DNA of 64,000 nt from Apoderus coryli (Eukaryota; Arthropoda; Insecta; Coleoptera; Attelabidae), in NCBI GenBank assembly GCA_911728435.2, contig OU452211.1, positions 372,001-436,000 of the forward strand, written 5' to 3'. How positions within the stretch are numbered: position 1 is the stretch's first letter; every line of letters begins with the position of its first letter. Below the pieces are notes generated by a model. That model saw only the letters and a program-made list of their open reading frames with translations. It made no database searches and had not been told where the DNA came from. Made by a program: the position numbers and the translations under genes. Positions 1-12,740 of the stretch are shown one piece after another.

Positions 1-500
1 TTTTGTTTGTTGTAATATAACAATAAACTCACTGTTTAATAATTTGTTCATAATGTACCATGCATACATAATTGAAACGTAAATGAAGGTCAATTTTGTA
101 AAGTAATAATACCTTTATTATGTTTTATGGGTATGTGGAGAAAAAAATAAATAAAAATATATGAGCGCGCTCATATTGTTTTTAATTCGACAATAATATT
201 ATGTAATTATTTGAGTATGGGGAGCTTTGAGGTTTCTTCGGCAGACTGCCATATCCCAAAAGATGCCTCTATCTCACTGTGTAGGCCACAAGTGATTCGT
301 CACTCTCCGATACCTGCAAACCAATTTTACACTGCTTTCTCTGATGATGAACCATTGGTCGAAACGATTTAATGCATCGTTACGTGCTGTGAGATTAGCT
401 ATAGTCCTCTTTGTCTCACGTATAGTGAGAACTCGACCTAATGTGAATAATTATTGTATTTCAATATACAAGGTGTGCGATAGCACATAGCAGATACATT
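1..500. other. No gene seen
   Basis: AT-rich non-coding DNA leading into the satellite at 501. No open frame with recognisable protein similarity, no RNA gene and no clear transposon end was seen. The short open frames on the minus strand after 438 arise from the satellite sequence itself. Confidence 0.6.
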
Positions 501-1367
501 AGGTCCTGTATGATAGCGTCCTATACCAAACCAAGGCTCCAAAAAATTGAAATCTGGCTCCCCAATAATGAGGTCGTTTAATTTACGCAGGACAATGATA
601 TTATAATGGGATATTTGCATGCCTAACGACATGCGCCTCAACGGTCATTAAGGATAGTTTGTTAGGTCTTGATTAGGTCCTGTGTGATAGCGTCTTATAT
701 CAAACCAAGGCTCCAAAAAATTGAAATCTGGTTCCCTAATAATGGGGTCGTTTAATTTACGCAGGACAATGATATTATGAAGGGATATTTGCATGCTAAA
801 CGCTATGCGCCTCAACGGTCATTAAGGATAGTTTCTTAGGTCCTGTGTGATAGCGTCCTATAACAAACCAAGGCTCCAAAGAATTGAAATCTGGTTTCCT
901 AATAATGGGGTCGTTTAATTTACGCAGGACAATGATATTATGAAGGGATATTTGCATGCCAAACGCCATGCGCCTCAACGGTCATTAAGGATAGTTTCTT
1001 AGGTCCTGTGTGATAGCGTCCTATACCAAACCAAGGCTCCAAAAAATTGAAATCTGGTTCCCTAATAATGGGGTCGTTTAATTTACGCAGGACAATGATA
1101 TTATGAAGGGATATTTGCATGCCAAACGCCATGCGCGTCAACGGTCATTAAGGATAGTTTCTTAGGTCTTGATTAGATCCTGTGTGATAGCGTCCTATAC
1201 CAAACCAAGCTCCAAAGAAATGAAATCTGGTTCCCTAATAATGGGATGGTTTAATTTACGCAGGACAATGACATTATAATGGGATATTTGCATGCCAAAC
1301 GACATGCGCCCAAACAGTCATTAAGGATAGTTTCTTATATCTTGATTAGGTCCTGTGTGGTAGCGAA
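501..1367. repeat. Tandem satellite, 163/174-bp unit, five copies plus a partial
   Basis: The landmark 'tcctgtgtgatagcg' recurs with unit starts at about 501, 675, 838, 1001, 1175 and 1348, so spacing is 174, 163, 163, 174 and 173 bp. Long units differ from short ones by an 11-bp insertion (cttgattaggt) that repeats the nearby taggtc motif. Copies differ by scattered substitutions. The unit ends with 'ggtcattaaggatagttt', which also occurs in intron 1 of the amylase gene (about 24711-24730), so the satellite is related to a dispersed repeat. Apparent open frames of 60-67 codons are repeat by-products. Confidence 0.9.
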
Positions 1368-4300
1368 CGAAAGAAAGAAAAAACTGTAAATAATATTTAA
1401 ATTATGTTTTGTACAAAATGTGTAAAATAGTTGCTGAATTTTTCATAAAAATTATATAAATAATGGATTATCTACGAGACATTGTGGCAAAAAATATTCA
1501 ATAAATTAAGCGTATTTATCACGAGTGCGAAGCAATGCGACCTTGCCTTAGTTTAGTTGCCTAATAGCCAGTGGCGTGCCAAAATATCTGGCGTTTTATT
1601 TTCAACATGAACATATAATATCAAAAAATATATTATCATCTTGTAATAAAATAACAAACAATTTATCTACAGTGGATGAAATCTTTTGGGGAGCAGGTCG
1701 CCTACATTTCAAGACATCATACTCAAATTGCAAACAAATAAACCACATTTCATTTACAACTCTTTATATAGTCTGGACGCACCTTTAGACTTATAATGGC
1801 GGTTAATAACTGAAAACACAAGTAGGAAATTATTTTACTATCCAGAGGGGGCTAGGCCAAACCAAAAGTGTAGAACTAGCTCACATTAATCCTATCCTAT
1901 CATTAAAAATTGATTAAATAGGTAATAACTTGCGAATAATAATGAACATCAATCTGTCGCATTTTAAATCAGCCTTGAATATGAAATTAACGATTTTATA
2001 ATATAAAAATAACAAAAAAAGTCAACATCAAAATGGAGCATGGTTAAAATCAAACAAAACCTTGTTTATCATAATTTCATAATTCCAAATGAATATAGTA
2101 AATGAAGTTGTGTAAAGATTTAATTAAACCCATTAACATAATAGTCCCGCATGTTTTTTGTTAATTTAGGCATTGCTAATTCATGTACCTATGGTATTCA
2201 TTTTTAATGTATTTCACAATGGGTAAGATACAGTCGCATTTGTGACTTTTCCCATGTTTAAACAATGTTAAATCATTTACTATAATTATTTAGTGCAAAA
2301 ACTAAAACGACCAACCATGTTTCGAAGCTACGAGCTTCATCATCAATTTTTTTTATAGAAAAACTAAGTGCATTGGGTAAAAAACATTCAAAGAGTTCTA
2401 GTATAATAAGAGAAATATATCGAAGTCAGCTCGATAAATATTGTGTAGGAAATCACTATCACGGACGACTATGGAATTTGATGACCATAGGAGTACAGTA
2501 GTAGGTTTATTTGGTATAGCTGGGGCATGCCGACGACGGGACGAAGTGCACAAACTTCGTGGTAGTATTAGTTGTTTTTTTTTTTTATAAATTACAGAAG
2601 TTGTTGATAAGTTTTAATAATAGGTCTCATACTCATGCATTTGCCTTTATTTATATTTATCAAACATTTATTTAAATCTGGAACAGGTCTGTCTGTGTAT
2701 TTTTAACAAGATTTTTCTGTTCTTTAAAGGAGAGTTGATTAAAAAAACTTAACTTTAGTTAAAATTAAAAAATAAACTATCATGTTTCATAATAACTGCG
2801 CTTACCTGATGTCAGCGTAAATATAATTTAATTTAAAACTTTAAAGAGCTCTACTGTAAAACTATAAAAATCGAGATACGCCCCTTGGTTAGGCGAGAGC
2901 TAAACCATTAGATAAAAACAGAGACATCCATAATGATGATGATATTATAATATCAAATTACAAAATGCATATTTCTTAGCCTGATTTTAATGTTGAAGAA
3001 ACACAACTGTTTCTAAATTGATTTATTTGTTGGATATTTTACGGTATTTGTGTAACTAGATTTCATCAGAAAAACAAATCGAAATGTTGTCATTTCTTTC
3101 ATCTCCATCGATGTTTAAGTAGTTGGTACCTATTATTTATTTATTTACACAAAAAAAAAATGTTTATATATTATTGTATATTTAAATCATGGAGAAACAC
3201 CTTGCTTGCCAAATTTGTTTTTATGGAAATTTAAACGAAAATTGCTCAGCTGTATTGCGCACTATGTGCACCTAATAATAGATATTTAATGGTGTTTGAT
3301 GATTCATTTTTTGTTTACTAATTTAATATAGAATGCTATTTATGTATTATTTAAAAAAAAAAGATCAAAATATAACAGATGTGTTCATTTTCTTACAATT
3401 CTAAGTTGTTTTTCCGATGATGACCGGCCGACCGATGGAAATTGCAACTTCTTCTTGGACGACTATGGAAAAAGCTGTCAGAGTTCAAAAGAATGTGGAA
3501 AATAATAAAGGTAACAATTACTATTTAGATAATCCCGCTTAAAAATTATCAAAAAAGTAAAGGAAAATAAACGAAAAGAAAAATAAATCATTGATTAAAT
3601 AATAAAAACATGAACTCCCTGTACACCATTTGTTTCCACAATTTACGAAAAGGCTGGGAATATTCCGTGCCCGAAGCAATTGTTTATATTTATTTTTAGT
3701 TATTTGAACGAACGTTTTTAATAAAAACATGCAATAGTTTCTTGTTTGTAACTGTAGGTATTAAAATCTGTTTTTATTTACAAATATAATCGTAAACTTT
3801 AAAATCATGTATATTTAGTCAATGCATTTGCATTACAAACAAAAGCAATCGGTTTTACAGTTCGATAAAGTACAATCCTGAGTTAAATGGAGCTTTTACC
3901 ACTCAGTTTCTTAATCTTCAAAATATTAGTTTGTTCTGTTGTTATAATTCCAGTCAAATGGTTCAAATACCTCAAATTCCTAGTATTATTTAGTAAACAC
4001 TGTATAGAAAGTAGAACAGATGCTTGATTAATGGCATAGGTATTACATAAAGTTAATTATTGTCGGTAAAAAGTATCTCTTAGACGTTAAAAAAAAAGCA
4101 AAACCATAGCGAAATTCAATGCGGTAATCTCAAACAATAGATGATTAAGTTAATGACAAAAAAGTGTGTATAATGTTGCAGCTAAATTTTGGGAAACATT
4201 AGGACATCTAGTTAATTAACTCAGTTGGTAATAATCACAGAATATATCCGCCGAGGTCTGATCAAATAGTTATGAAACGAAAAGAGTAAATTACGATAGA

Positions 4301-5090
4301 ATAAAATCAACATTGCAACAAAGCCAATAATAGTTTTTCGCATCCAAATGAACCGATACATTTATAAACACAAACCTTAAAGCCGTTCAATTTCAAAAAC
4401 AATTTAGGGGTGTGTGTATCAGATCCTTGTTTTAATTAAAGAAGCTATGAGGCTCTATTCCAACTGAATGATTTCTGTAATAAATTCTGCAACAAAGGAA
4501 GTATGGTATGGAATCCATTACTTTGTTTTAGCCGTGGAACGATTGGAATTACAAAACTATTAGGTTTCATTTATAAAAAGTTGTAAATTGTACAAAATAA
4601 TATTAACAGGATTAATTTCAGAATTCCAGCGCTACTGACATCTTATTTACACCTCAATTTATTTTTAGCCACAGTTACTTATCCACCTACGATTTAAAGT
4701 TTTTTTTTTCCATATTTTTTCATTGAAATAAACATTAGAACGCAAAATGTCTAGTAATTCTATTGTAATTAGGCGTAAAACGGAGCAGTAAAATTTGGTT
4801 TTTACTAGGTATTGTAAATACGCAAAGTATTTGCTATACAAAAGGCTTATTCATTCAAGTAAATATTTTTATTTATTAGGACAGGAAAATGCTGTTTATT
4901 TACTTGTTTCAAGTGGATCCAATAAACTATTAAGTAGGTAGAAATTTTTTAACGTGCAGGAATAATTAAACTCAAAACATGAAGAATCAATTAATACTCA
5001 ATAAAACGTTCCAACAAAATTCATACTTAATTAACATTTTTAAAAACTCTCAAGCAATGCAATTCAACTAAATAAAATGTTAATATATAT
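1368..5090. other. Intergenic DNA, no gene seen
   Basis: About 3.7 kb of AT-rich sequence with homopolymer and TAAT-rich stretches. Open frames here are short, AT-biased and resemble no family I know. The only structure noted is the hairpin-GAAAC motif at 2311-2346, listed separately. It is probably old transposon-derived DNA and simple intergenic sequence. Confidence 0.55.
2311..2346 (-). other. Hammerhead-like motif, degenerate
   Basis: On the minus strand the order is TTGATGA, one extra base, a perfect 6-bp stem (gaagct/agcttc) and then GAAAC. This resembles the CUGANGA / stem II / GAAA core of a hammerhead ribozyme, but the first core base is T not C, an extra base precedes stem II and no convincing stem I is visible. 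It is best read as a relic or a look-alike repeat motif. Confidence 0.35.
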
Positions 5091-5094
5091 TGAA

Positions 5095-6085
5095 TAATAA
5101 TAATAATATTTATTTAAAATACAAAAACTATATCTACAACAAAAAACATGAAAGTGTAAGTAACATAGGTACAAACAAATTAAAAGCGACTAATTGCTAA
5201 AATATACAACTTACTGGGAATATTCTTCCACAGAATAAAAAGCATGCTTGAGCAAGTATGATTTTATAGTTCTTTTGAACATTTCTGAACTGTACTCCCG
5301 AACCCTACGAGGAAGTGCATTATACAACCGAATCTGTAGGGAATTCTTTGCAGACTTAGTCAATCTCCATCGCCGAGCCCGTACCAAGTCCGCAGATCTC
5401 GTACCATACTCATGACAAGTTGAGTTAATACACAAATCGGGCTTACATCTGTGAATCTCAAGCAGTTGGTAATATATATATAAAGACGGGAGAGGCATTA
5501 TATTGAGAGACTTGAAAATTGGCTTGCAATGCTCCAGATATCCAGCATTTGCCAGAATGCGAACCACCTTTTTTGCTCTCTAAATATTTGCATAGCCGAT
5601 GACGAGTTACCCCAGAGACTCACTCCATAAGAAATATGAGAATGGAACAGTGAGAAATAAACAGTTCTCAGAGCTTGCTGACTCAGACAATGTCTGAGCC
5701 TCCTAATAACGTAAATGCTAGAAGACAACTTACCCCTGAGAAAATCAACGTGCGACGCCCAGCAAAGCGCATCATCAACAATAATCCCCAATAAGTTGGC
5801 TGTTCGTCCCCGAGCATGACCACTAGCACTAGAAAATGTAAGTCTCTGGGTCTTATCAATATTTAGTTTCAGTAGATTACTAGTGAACCAGCCATTCGCA
5901 ACTCCCTCAAGGTGCCCCGCACGACCTTCGAGCTGTGAAACACTGCTCCCATAACACACCAAAGAGATATAATTAGCATAAAGAGTGACCCTTCCAGGAT
6001 TCAAATAACTATATAGGTCGTTAATATAAACGACAAAGAGCAACGGACCCAACACAGAGCCCTGGGGCACTCCACTCGTTAATCA
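5095..6085 (-). pseudogene. 5'-truncated LINE, reverse transcriptase C-terminal half (minus strand)
   Basis: Reading leftward from 6085, the sequence starts in the RT domain with SGVPQGSVLGPLLFVVYIND (RT motif B region), continues through thumb-like sequence (LLKLNIDKTQ, VSLWGNSS) and ends with the C-terminal motif LPRRVREYSSEMFKRTIKSY near 5240. The 3' end is an ATT-rich microsatellite at about 5095-5110, as in the LINEs at 37.6 and 48.6 kb. The catalytic YADD box is replaced by YANY and a frameshift separates 6070-5498 from 5567-5211, so this copy is dead. The clade is uncertain; the motifs suggest a jockey/CR1-like non-LTR element. Confidence 0.85.
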
Positions 6086-8282
6086 TTCACGGACGCCTAT
6101 GGTACATTTATTTTTTGTCGCTGTGTAAAAAATGCGATCGTATTCTTTTATACCAAAAATTAAGCATAAACATGAGCTCTGAACCAACTTTTTGAAATCA
6201 AAGGGGAGCAGAACTCTTAAGATTAGGGTTTATTGATATAATCGTGACTGCAGGGATGAATAGCAAGCAATAAAGCATGTGTAATTTTTCAGTTAATATG
6301 CATATCAAGCCTCACACTGATGATAAGAATAATTTTAATTTTAAATGATATTTTTTCAGTAAATAGAAGCAGGTTATCGCAAAAAATTATAGATGCATAT
6401 TATAAAATACAAAGTAGGACAATGCAAATGTATTCAAAGACATGGACGTAGCCAAGGTGGTACAAAAAAACGAGGAAACTCATCTTAACATAAAAAATGT
6501 ATTTTAGCATTAACTTTCTAGAATTCTGCCTAAACTTGTACAAATTTTCTTTTTCAAATGGATCTTACGCGTTTAAAACTCTTTTTCGATGGACGCTCAT
6601 CATGCAAAGTCCAACATTGTTGACCGACGCAAGGTGCTGAATGATCTTTCTATTGTGCAGGTTGCGCTAGTGAAATTTGGAGCGCTTTTTTAATGCCTGG
6701 GTAAAAAGATTGCGCTTCTTTAACTAGTTGAATTTCTTGAAGATATCTGTTAGGTAAAGGAGACTTCTACATATTTTTGTACTATTTTATATAATTAACA
6801 CTAATCTTTTATATTAAAATAATATAAACCGGAAATTCAAAAATATTTAATCAAATCTCTACTACAAGTACCCCTCTTTGAACGTGGTTCCACTTATAGA
6901 TTTGAATGTGTAGATTTTAAAACAAAAAACGAATACGTAATTTGCACAAAATTAATTATAATTAATTGTTTTGAAGCTCACACAACACACTATAATTAAT
7001 AGAGATATACGTAAATGAATTCTTGGATCCCAATTTTTGAAAGTACTTTTTGTAAGTTTCAATGATTTATAAATTTAATTTGATTTTAATTTATAATCTA
7101 TTTGTCTTACCTTTAGTTGTAAAATGATTGGCCCGATATATGGCTGATCCCTTCCCTGAAAAAAATAAAAAACAAATAAATAAATGATAATTATTACATT
7201 AAAGATAATCGCACAAAATATTTGAATGAATATTTCTGAATCATTTTGTAAAACAAAAACTACAGCATTCATCTAATAATATGCATCTATGAATTTAATA
7301 AAATGATTCTCTGTTATTTTGTAATAAAATTTCTGTGCTGTCATATTAAATCTAATTGTTTCCTTCCTGGAGCCTTGCGTACCATTATTATCACTTTTAA
7401 CATCAATGCAATTGTCAGATATATGCTGGTAATATATTTTGTTCTAAATGAAAAAATCTAAATAATAGAATAATTCACATAGAAATTAAACGTAAAATGC
7501 TGTTAAATGCATTTAGGTATCATCTGGAAAATATTTGAATGAAACCAGGCATAGAACAGTGAATCTTTTACGCATTTGACCTTGAAAACATATGCCATAT
7601 GCGTCTACTAAAAATCTGGACTTGATTTTTTGAAATCCTTAAACTAGTAATCAAATGAGTCTGATTTTAGAATAGGGATTAGAAGTCCTGTACTATTCCT
7701 GTCACGGCTGGGATTCCTGTAGTAATTTTGCCTGTTTCTGCTCTGCACATATTCCCTAAAAGAATTCGTTAGTGAATCCAGACTATTTCTTTGCTTTTTC
7801 TTTGTTCTGTCTAATTTTTATTAATTAAAATGTAGATATATGCATATTTTAGTTAACTAGGAGATGTAGACTATGATATTATCTAACATTTTGCTGGATT
7901 TCTCCGGCATAATCTAATGGAATTATGTAAAAGTTCATTATGAAAATTTCATTTAGAAAATTAGTTTGTTCTCCGGGTGAACAGAACCATCGAGAGGTTA
8001 ACATAACCATAATATAGTAGGATTTTGCAGCTTTTTTGTATAGGATATCTTATAACGAAATAGAACTGGTTTAAATGGGAGAATTTCAATTAAGAGTTTT
8101 ACATTTGTGAGTGGTATATGGCATTCATTATACTGGTCACTAAAACAATATGTTTTTTTTGTGTATCCAACAGGTGAAATTTGATTGTTGTTTATTAAAA
8201 TAATAATATATATGTATATATACATATTATATAAACAAACAAAGATAATATTCAGCTAAGTTGATATGTATATATTAAGGAT
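6086..8282. other. Intergenic DNA, no gene seen
   Basis: AT-rich sequence between the LINE fragment and the fold-back mariner. No open frame longer than about 75 codons and nothing with recognisable similarity. TA dinucleotide runs occur near 8200-8230. Confidence 0.5.
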
Positions 8283-9360
8283 ACGTTACGGGCTCCAAAG
8301 TACGAGGCATGTTTTTTAAGTAAGTACCGTTTTGGAATTAAAAAAAGACGTGCAAAGATATCGCAATAATTTTATTTTTACATGAAAGCCTGTACCTTAA
8401 TCTACTTTTCTACATAATTTCCGTGAATATTGATGCACTTGTCATAACGTGGCACCAGTTTTTGAATACCCTCCTCATAAAATTCTGCCGCCTGACTTGT
8501 TAACCACCGTATCACAAATGTTTCGACTTCGTTATCGTCTTGAAGACGCTGACTTTCCTTGAGCGGTACCACAATGAAGGTGAAGATTTTTTAGACCAAA
8601 TTGTTACTGGTGACGAAACATGGGTGGCCTACGTCACACCAGAATCGAAACAACAATCCATGGAATGGCGACATTCATCATCACCCAAAAGAGTGAAGTT
8701 TAAGCAAACAATTTCTGCCCGGAAAATCATGTGCACAGTTTTTTGGGACAGAAAAGGAGTATTGCTAGTGGAGTTTCTGCCTCGTAATGAGACAATCAAT
8801 GCAGCGTCTTATTGTGAGACATTGAACATCTGCGTCGTGCAATCCAGAACAAAAGACGTGGCAAGTTGAGTAAGGGTATCGTTTTGCTGCATGACAATGC
8901 CCGTCCACATGTGGTTAATCGAACCAAAGTTCTCATCAAATCTTTTAAATGGGAAACTCTAGATCACCCTCCATACAGCCCTGATCTGGCGCCCAGCGAC
9001 TACCATTTGTTCCTGCACTTGAAGAAACACCTGGGTGGTCAGCGTCTTCAAGACGATAACGAAGTCAAAACATTTGTGATACAGTGGTTAACAAGTCAGG
9101 CAGCAGAATTTTATGAGGAGGGTATTCAAAAACTGGTGCCACGTTATGACAAGTGCATCAATATTCACGGAAATTATGTAGAAAAGTAGATTAAGGTACA
9201 GGCTTTCATGTAAAAATAAAATTATTGCGATATCTTTGCACGTCTTTTTTTAATTCCAAAACGGTACTTACTTAAAAAACATGCCTCGTATATAATGGAG
9301 TAACGCGATGGACGCATATATATATAACGTTGCGGACTCCGATTTCGGAGCCCATAACGT
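8283..9360. repeat. Small palindromic repeat interrupted by mariner
   Basis: Outside the mariner at 8303-9288 the flanks match each other in inverse orientation: 'acgttacgggctcc' at 8283-8296 against 'ggagcccataacgt' at 9347-9360 (one mismatch). The right side also has an internal imperfect palindrome around 9326-9360 (cggactccga / tcggagccc). Removing the mariner leaves a short palindromic sequence of about 90 bp, probably a small MITE-like or fold-back repeat that served as the insertion target. Confidence 0.55.
8303..9288 (+). mobile_element. Rearranged mariner with 251-bp inverted arms (fold-back form)
   Basis: A DD34D mariner whose 5' half is missing. Bases 8303-8553 are a near-exact inverted copy of 9038-9288, the element's own 3' end; only about three mismatches were seen. 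The junction is at 8550-8553 (shared tgac), where inverted 3' sequence meets the middle of the transposase gene. The remaining transposase (8554-9186) reads TFLERYHNEGEDFLDQIVTG, then DNARPH and HPPYSPDLAPSDYHLF, containing two of the three catalytic Asp motifs. The helix-turn-helix N-terminus is gone and a one-base deletion near 8828 breaks the frame. Both outer ends are the mariner terminal sequence (cgaggcatgttttttaag) and both are flanked by TA. Confidence 0.9.
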
Positions 9361-9478
9361 TTTTCAAAATTATATACGTATATTGTTACTATTTCATAAA
9401 TGGATTTTTTTCTTATGATGATGTATGAAAAATTGAACGGCTGTGTTGAATAGGAGACGATTTAGTTTTAAAATGTAT

Positions 9479-9508
9479 CTGAAGAAGGCAACTGTGCAAT
9501 GCCGAAAC
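9479..9508 (+). other. Hammerhead-like motif, degenerate
   Basis: CTGAAGA followed by one extra base, a 4-bp stem (ggca/tgcc) and GAAAC. This fits the CUGANGA-stem-GAAA order of the hammerhead core but has one base too many before stem II, and no stem I pairing was found. Confidence 0.35.
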
Positions 9509-9837
9509 CTTAGCTGACATGAAACATCAAGAATTGTTTAACATGCACTCTGTTTTAAATGGAAGAAAAACAAATCCATTTATGATGAAATAATAAGTGT
9601 GACAAGTTTTTTTCCAAAAATATCGACCAGTCCATTAATGAAAAATAAAATAAAAATACATAAATTATTCCCTAACAATAATAGAAACAGGTCTTTTCGC
9701 TAAAACTTTTAAAAAATAAAATTATACTCAAATTTGAAAAATTAAATTTTTGTATATCCAGGTTAGGTTATTTTTATTATTTTTTGCTATAACTGGTTTT
9801 AGATCTCATAGAGAAAAACACTATATTTCAATTTTCC

Positions 9838-9870
9838 AACGTTTCGGCCGTCTATTAAGCCATCCTCAGG
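9838..9870 (-). other. Hammerhead-like motif, degenerate
   Basis: On the minus strand: CTGAGGA, one extra base, GGC, a loop, GCC and GAAACGTTGG. Same architecture as at 9479-9508 with a shorter stem. Probably the end region of an old dispersed repeat. Confidence 0.35.
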
Positions 9871-11929
9871 ACTTTAAGTGTAGGATTCAACGAATAACGT
9901 TTTTTGTTTTGTTTCTAAAAGAGTTTTTGAAAGTTTCATTGTGAAAGGCTGCTAAATTCATTGTACAAGTATTTATTATAAATATTAACTAATTCAAATC
10001 ATCTTAACACTAATTTTAAAGTTGTGAAGACCATGTTGTTGGAATCGATTTGCTACTGTAATATCCACGAGCCTATTTCGCAGTTTTTGTTTACTTTCTA
10101 GTTATTTAAATAAGCTTTTCTAAAGACAATTGACGAACGTTTTCTCGCAAAGCTCCTCAAAATAAATAAACAAACCTACTATAGTTTTCATTTGGAAGAC
10201 AATGTAATTGAAGAAAAGCAACACACTCGAATCTATGTATATTTTATCTCATCATTCATCATTCCAACTAGTTACAATTAAAATAACAACACTTTTGTTC
10301 TTGTTATATTTGTTCTGTTTGTATAATTGAAGTACAAAAGGAAATTTGTCTCATTTACTTTGGAGAAAGAAACGATATTAGTATTTTATTTAATTGTCTG
10401 CTAGCCAAAGCGTACACAAAATTTTTGCAAGTTTAATCCGGGGTTGTTTTGCCAAAGGTGTAAGCTATTTGATATTCAATGGTTTGGAGCAGTATTGGTA
10501 CGTAATGGACACGATAGATTTAAACTTATTTATAATTTTAGTGGACCTGTTGAAAAATATAAATCATAGTAAAAGCTAAAAGAGATAAAAGTATCCAGAA
10601 ATTTTCTGGAAGACAACAATAACAAGTGTGCTAAGTTTGGATAGAGAGCGGTCACATAACGATATTCTTATACATATTTTGGCTGGCAGCCATAAAACGA
10701 TACATGTTTATGGGGCAAATCTTGGCACAATTGGCACATTGTGACATTTTAAAACGGCATTTTATTTAATTAGAATGGGTTTTTATTACATTCAACTGAC
10801 ACAGTTTATCGATATTTTATTGTATTATTTTTTTACTTACAATTACTTTGGAAGATATATTTGTTTAAATTTGTAAACATTTCAAATAAAAGTATGCATT
10901 TTCGTTTTGGAAAAATAATTGTCAATAGAGTCAATGAACTTTAGAAAATACAAGGTGGATATTTAATATAATGCTTTCTAAATTCATGATGGTCTGTTGG
11001 AATTAGAGCAACTGCAAGCTCTTTCTGACGAGTAAAATTGGTATGGGGACGACGAATCCTTCGGAAAAAACGTAACAAATATAAATGTGTACCTTTTATT
11101 TTAAAATTTTACCTCCTTCTAATTTTAAAATCATCATAAATGTTTGATTGTTATTATCACACCGTCTGGCTTTTATCCAATATTCACAAAAATATTTTCT
11201 CAATACAATACATTCTTTAGTTAATACGATTCTCCAAATTCATTATATATAAATAATTTAAAACACTTTTTAATAAATACTAATACTTAAATCAATTTTA
11301 AAATTTATCGCATGAATGTCGAATTTAGTTATACGCAATAATTTATCTCATATGACAGATTAGTACAAAATTTGGAATATTTTTTAATAAACATGTAAAT
11401 CAAGGCTATGTTTACACATTCAATAAAATTGCGTAGATGTTTGACGATATTTTAATTAGGTATATTGTGTATTAATAGGTAACAAGCGGTAATATAAATT
11501 TACAATTTCCAAGGATAAGTGGTTTTGCTTACATTATTCGTGCGATCAAAGTTTTTGAGAATTTTCTGGAATAATTTTGGTTAATTTTTTAACCAAAAGC
11601 GGAAATTGCTTCCTGATATTTCCAAATTTAAATTTATCGAATGAAATATCATTTAATTCCTCTGAAAGTAGGCAGCAAACGTCGTCGCTTTTCACACTTT
11701 TTCAATGAATTCTGCACAAAATTTCTTCCAATTTTTCGGTTTCTTTAGTCAAATGTTCTGTTATACCAATAATTCAAACTTCTATTTGCAGGATGATATT
11801 TCTGATATGACGAAGATGGTTTAGGCAAACAACGTTGGCAGAACTTCACTTAATTCAATCCTCAACACTAAATTTGCTGTAATGTAATGTCGACCCCAAC
11901 TGATATATGAAAATTTAGCGGTTGTGTCC

Positions 11930-12190
11930 ACCCCTATCACAGGGCTTAAGCGATTTCAACCAAAATCTAATTTCTTCATCCTAGGACTGCCTCAAATTCA
12001 CATACCAAAATTTAGCTGAATTGGTTAAAGCGTTTGGGCGCTATCGTGGAAGAATACCCACAGACACACATACATACTTCGTCTTAATCGTCTCAGGGAA
12101 CTTCAAAATAGTAGTATCCGTCTTTATCTAATTTTTTCCCCCTGTGCGGGAAAGTAAAACGCTGAAATAGGGTCACTTTACCACCCGACG
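11930..12190. repeat. Transposon tail-like dispersed repeat
   Basis: The stretch contains 'accaaaatttagctgaattg', 'ttaaagcgtttgggcgctat' and 'cacagacacacatacatact', the pattern of 'AAAATCGGTTCAGCCGTTT ... ACAGACAGACA' tails found in many insect transposons and their pseudogenes. No coding part was recognised next to it, so the element class is undetermined. Confidence 0.5.
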
Positions 12191-12740
12191 AAGCAAAGGC
12201 ATCATTGGCCTCCAGAGAGACCATCAACTTCATGAAAAGATCTCTTAAGGGCGAATTGAAGATAGCCTAAATAACCTGAACGATGCGTTAAAATCTACCA
12301 CGAGAGATATAGACGAATTCAAATGAAACAAACCTTAAAACGTTTATGTTTTACTATCGTATGCTAACCGCGAATGCATTTTACAGAATTCGTTTACCAA
12401 TCTTAATTTGATCAAATATTTAACAAAATTAAATATTTACGCAATGTTGGTTATGTTCTTATCTTTTACCGACGTAAAACCACTAATCCAACTAGGAGAC
12501 ACCAAAATTATTACAATAAATTGAAACTCACGAGTTGTGACGTTTACCTTGTGTTTTATCTGGTACTATTTAACACACTTAATGATATGACATTGATAAA
12601 TAGAACTAAAACGTGTACAATAATGTAGGTTGTATTGTTTTGTTATGGATAAGCTTCTGTGACATGTGGAACATTTTTTTTTTCGTCAGAAGAGTATGAT
12701 TATATCACATGATCGACGTAAATCATGTGTTTATTGTTTG

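Larger units (their letters stand above)
9361..12740. other. Intergenic DNA with repeat relics
   Basis: No gene recognised. Two hairpin-GAAAC motifs lie at 9479-9508 (plus) and 9838-9870 (minus), and a transposon-tail-like stretch at 11930-12190; these are listed separately. The remainder is AT-rich and unremarkable. Confidence 0.5.

Noticed and set aside
438..1141. Three similar 60-67-codon minus-strand open frames as a small gene family
   Set aside because: They follow the satellite period and have no start context, domain or codon signature of real genes.
6300..6330. CTGATGATAAG near 6315 as a hammerhead
   Set aside because: No pairing stem II and no GAAA box follow within a suitable distance.
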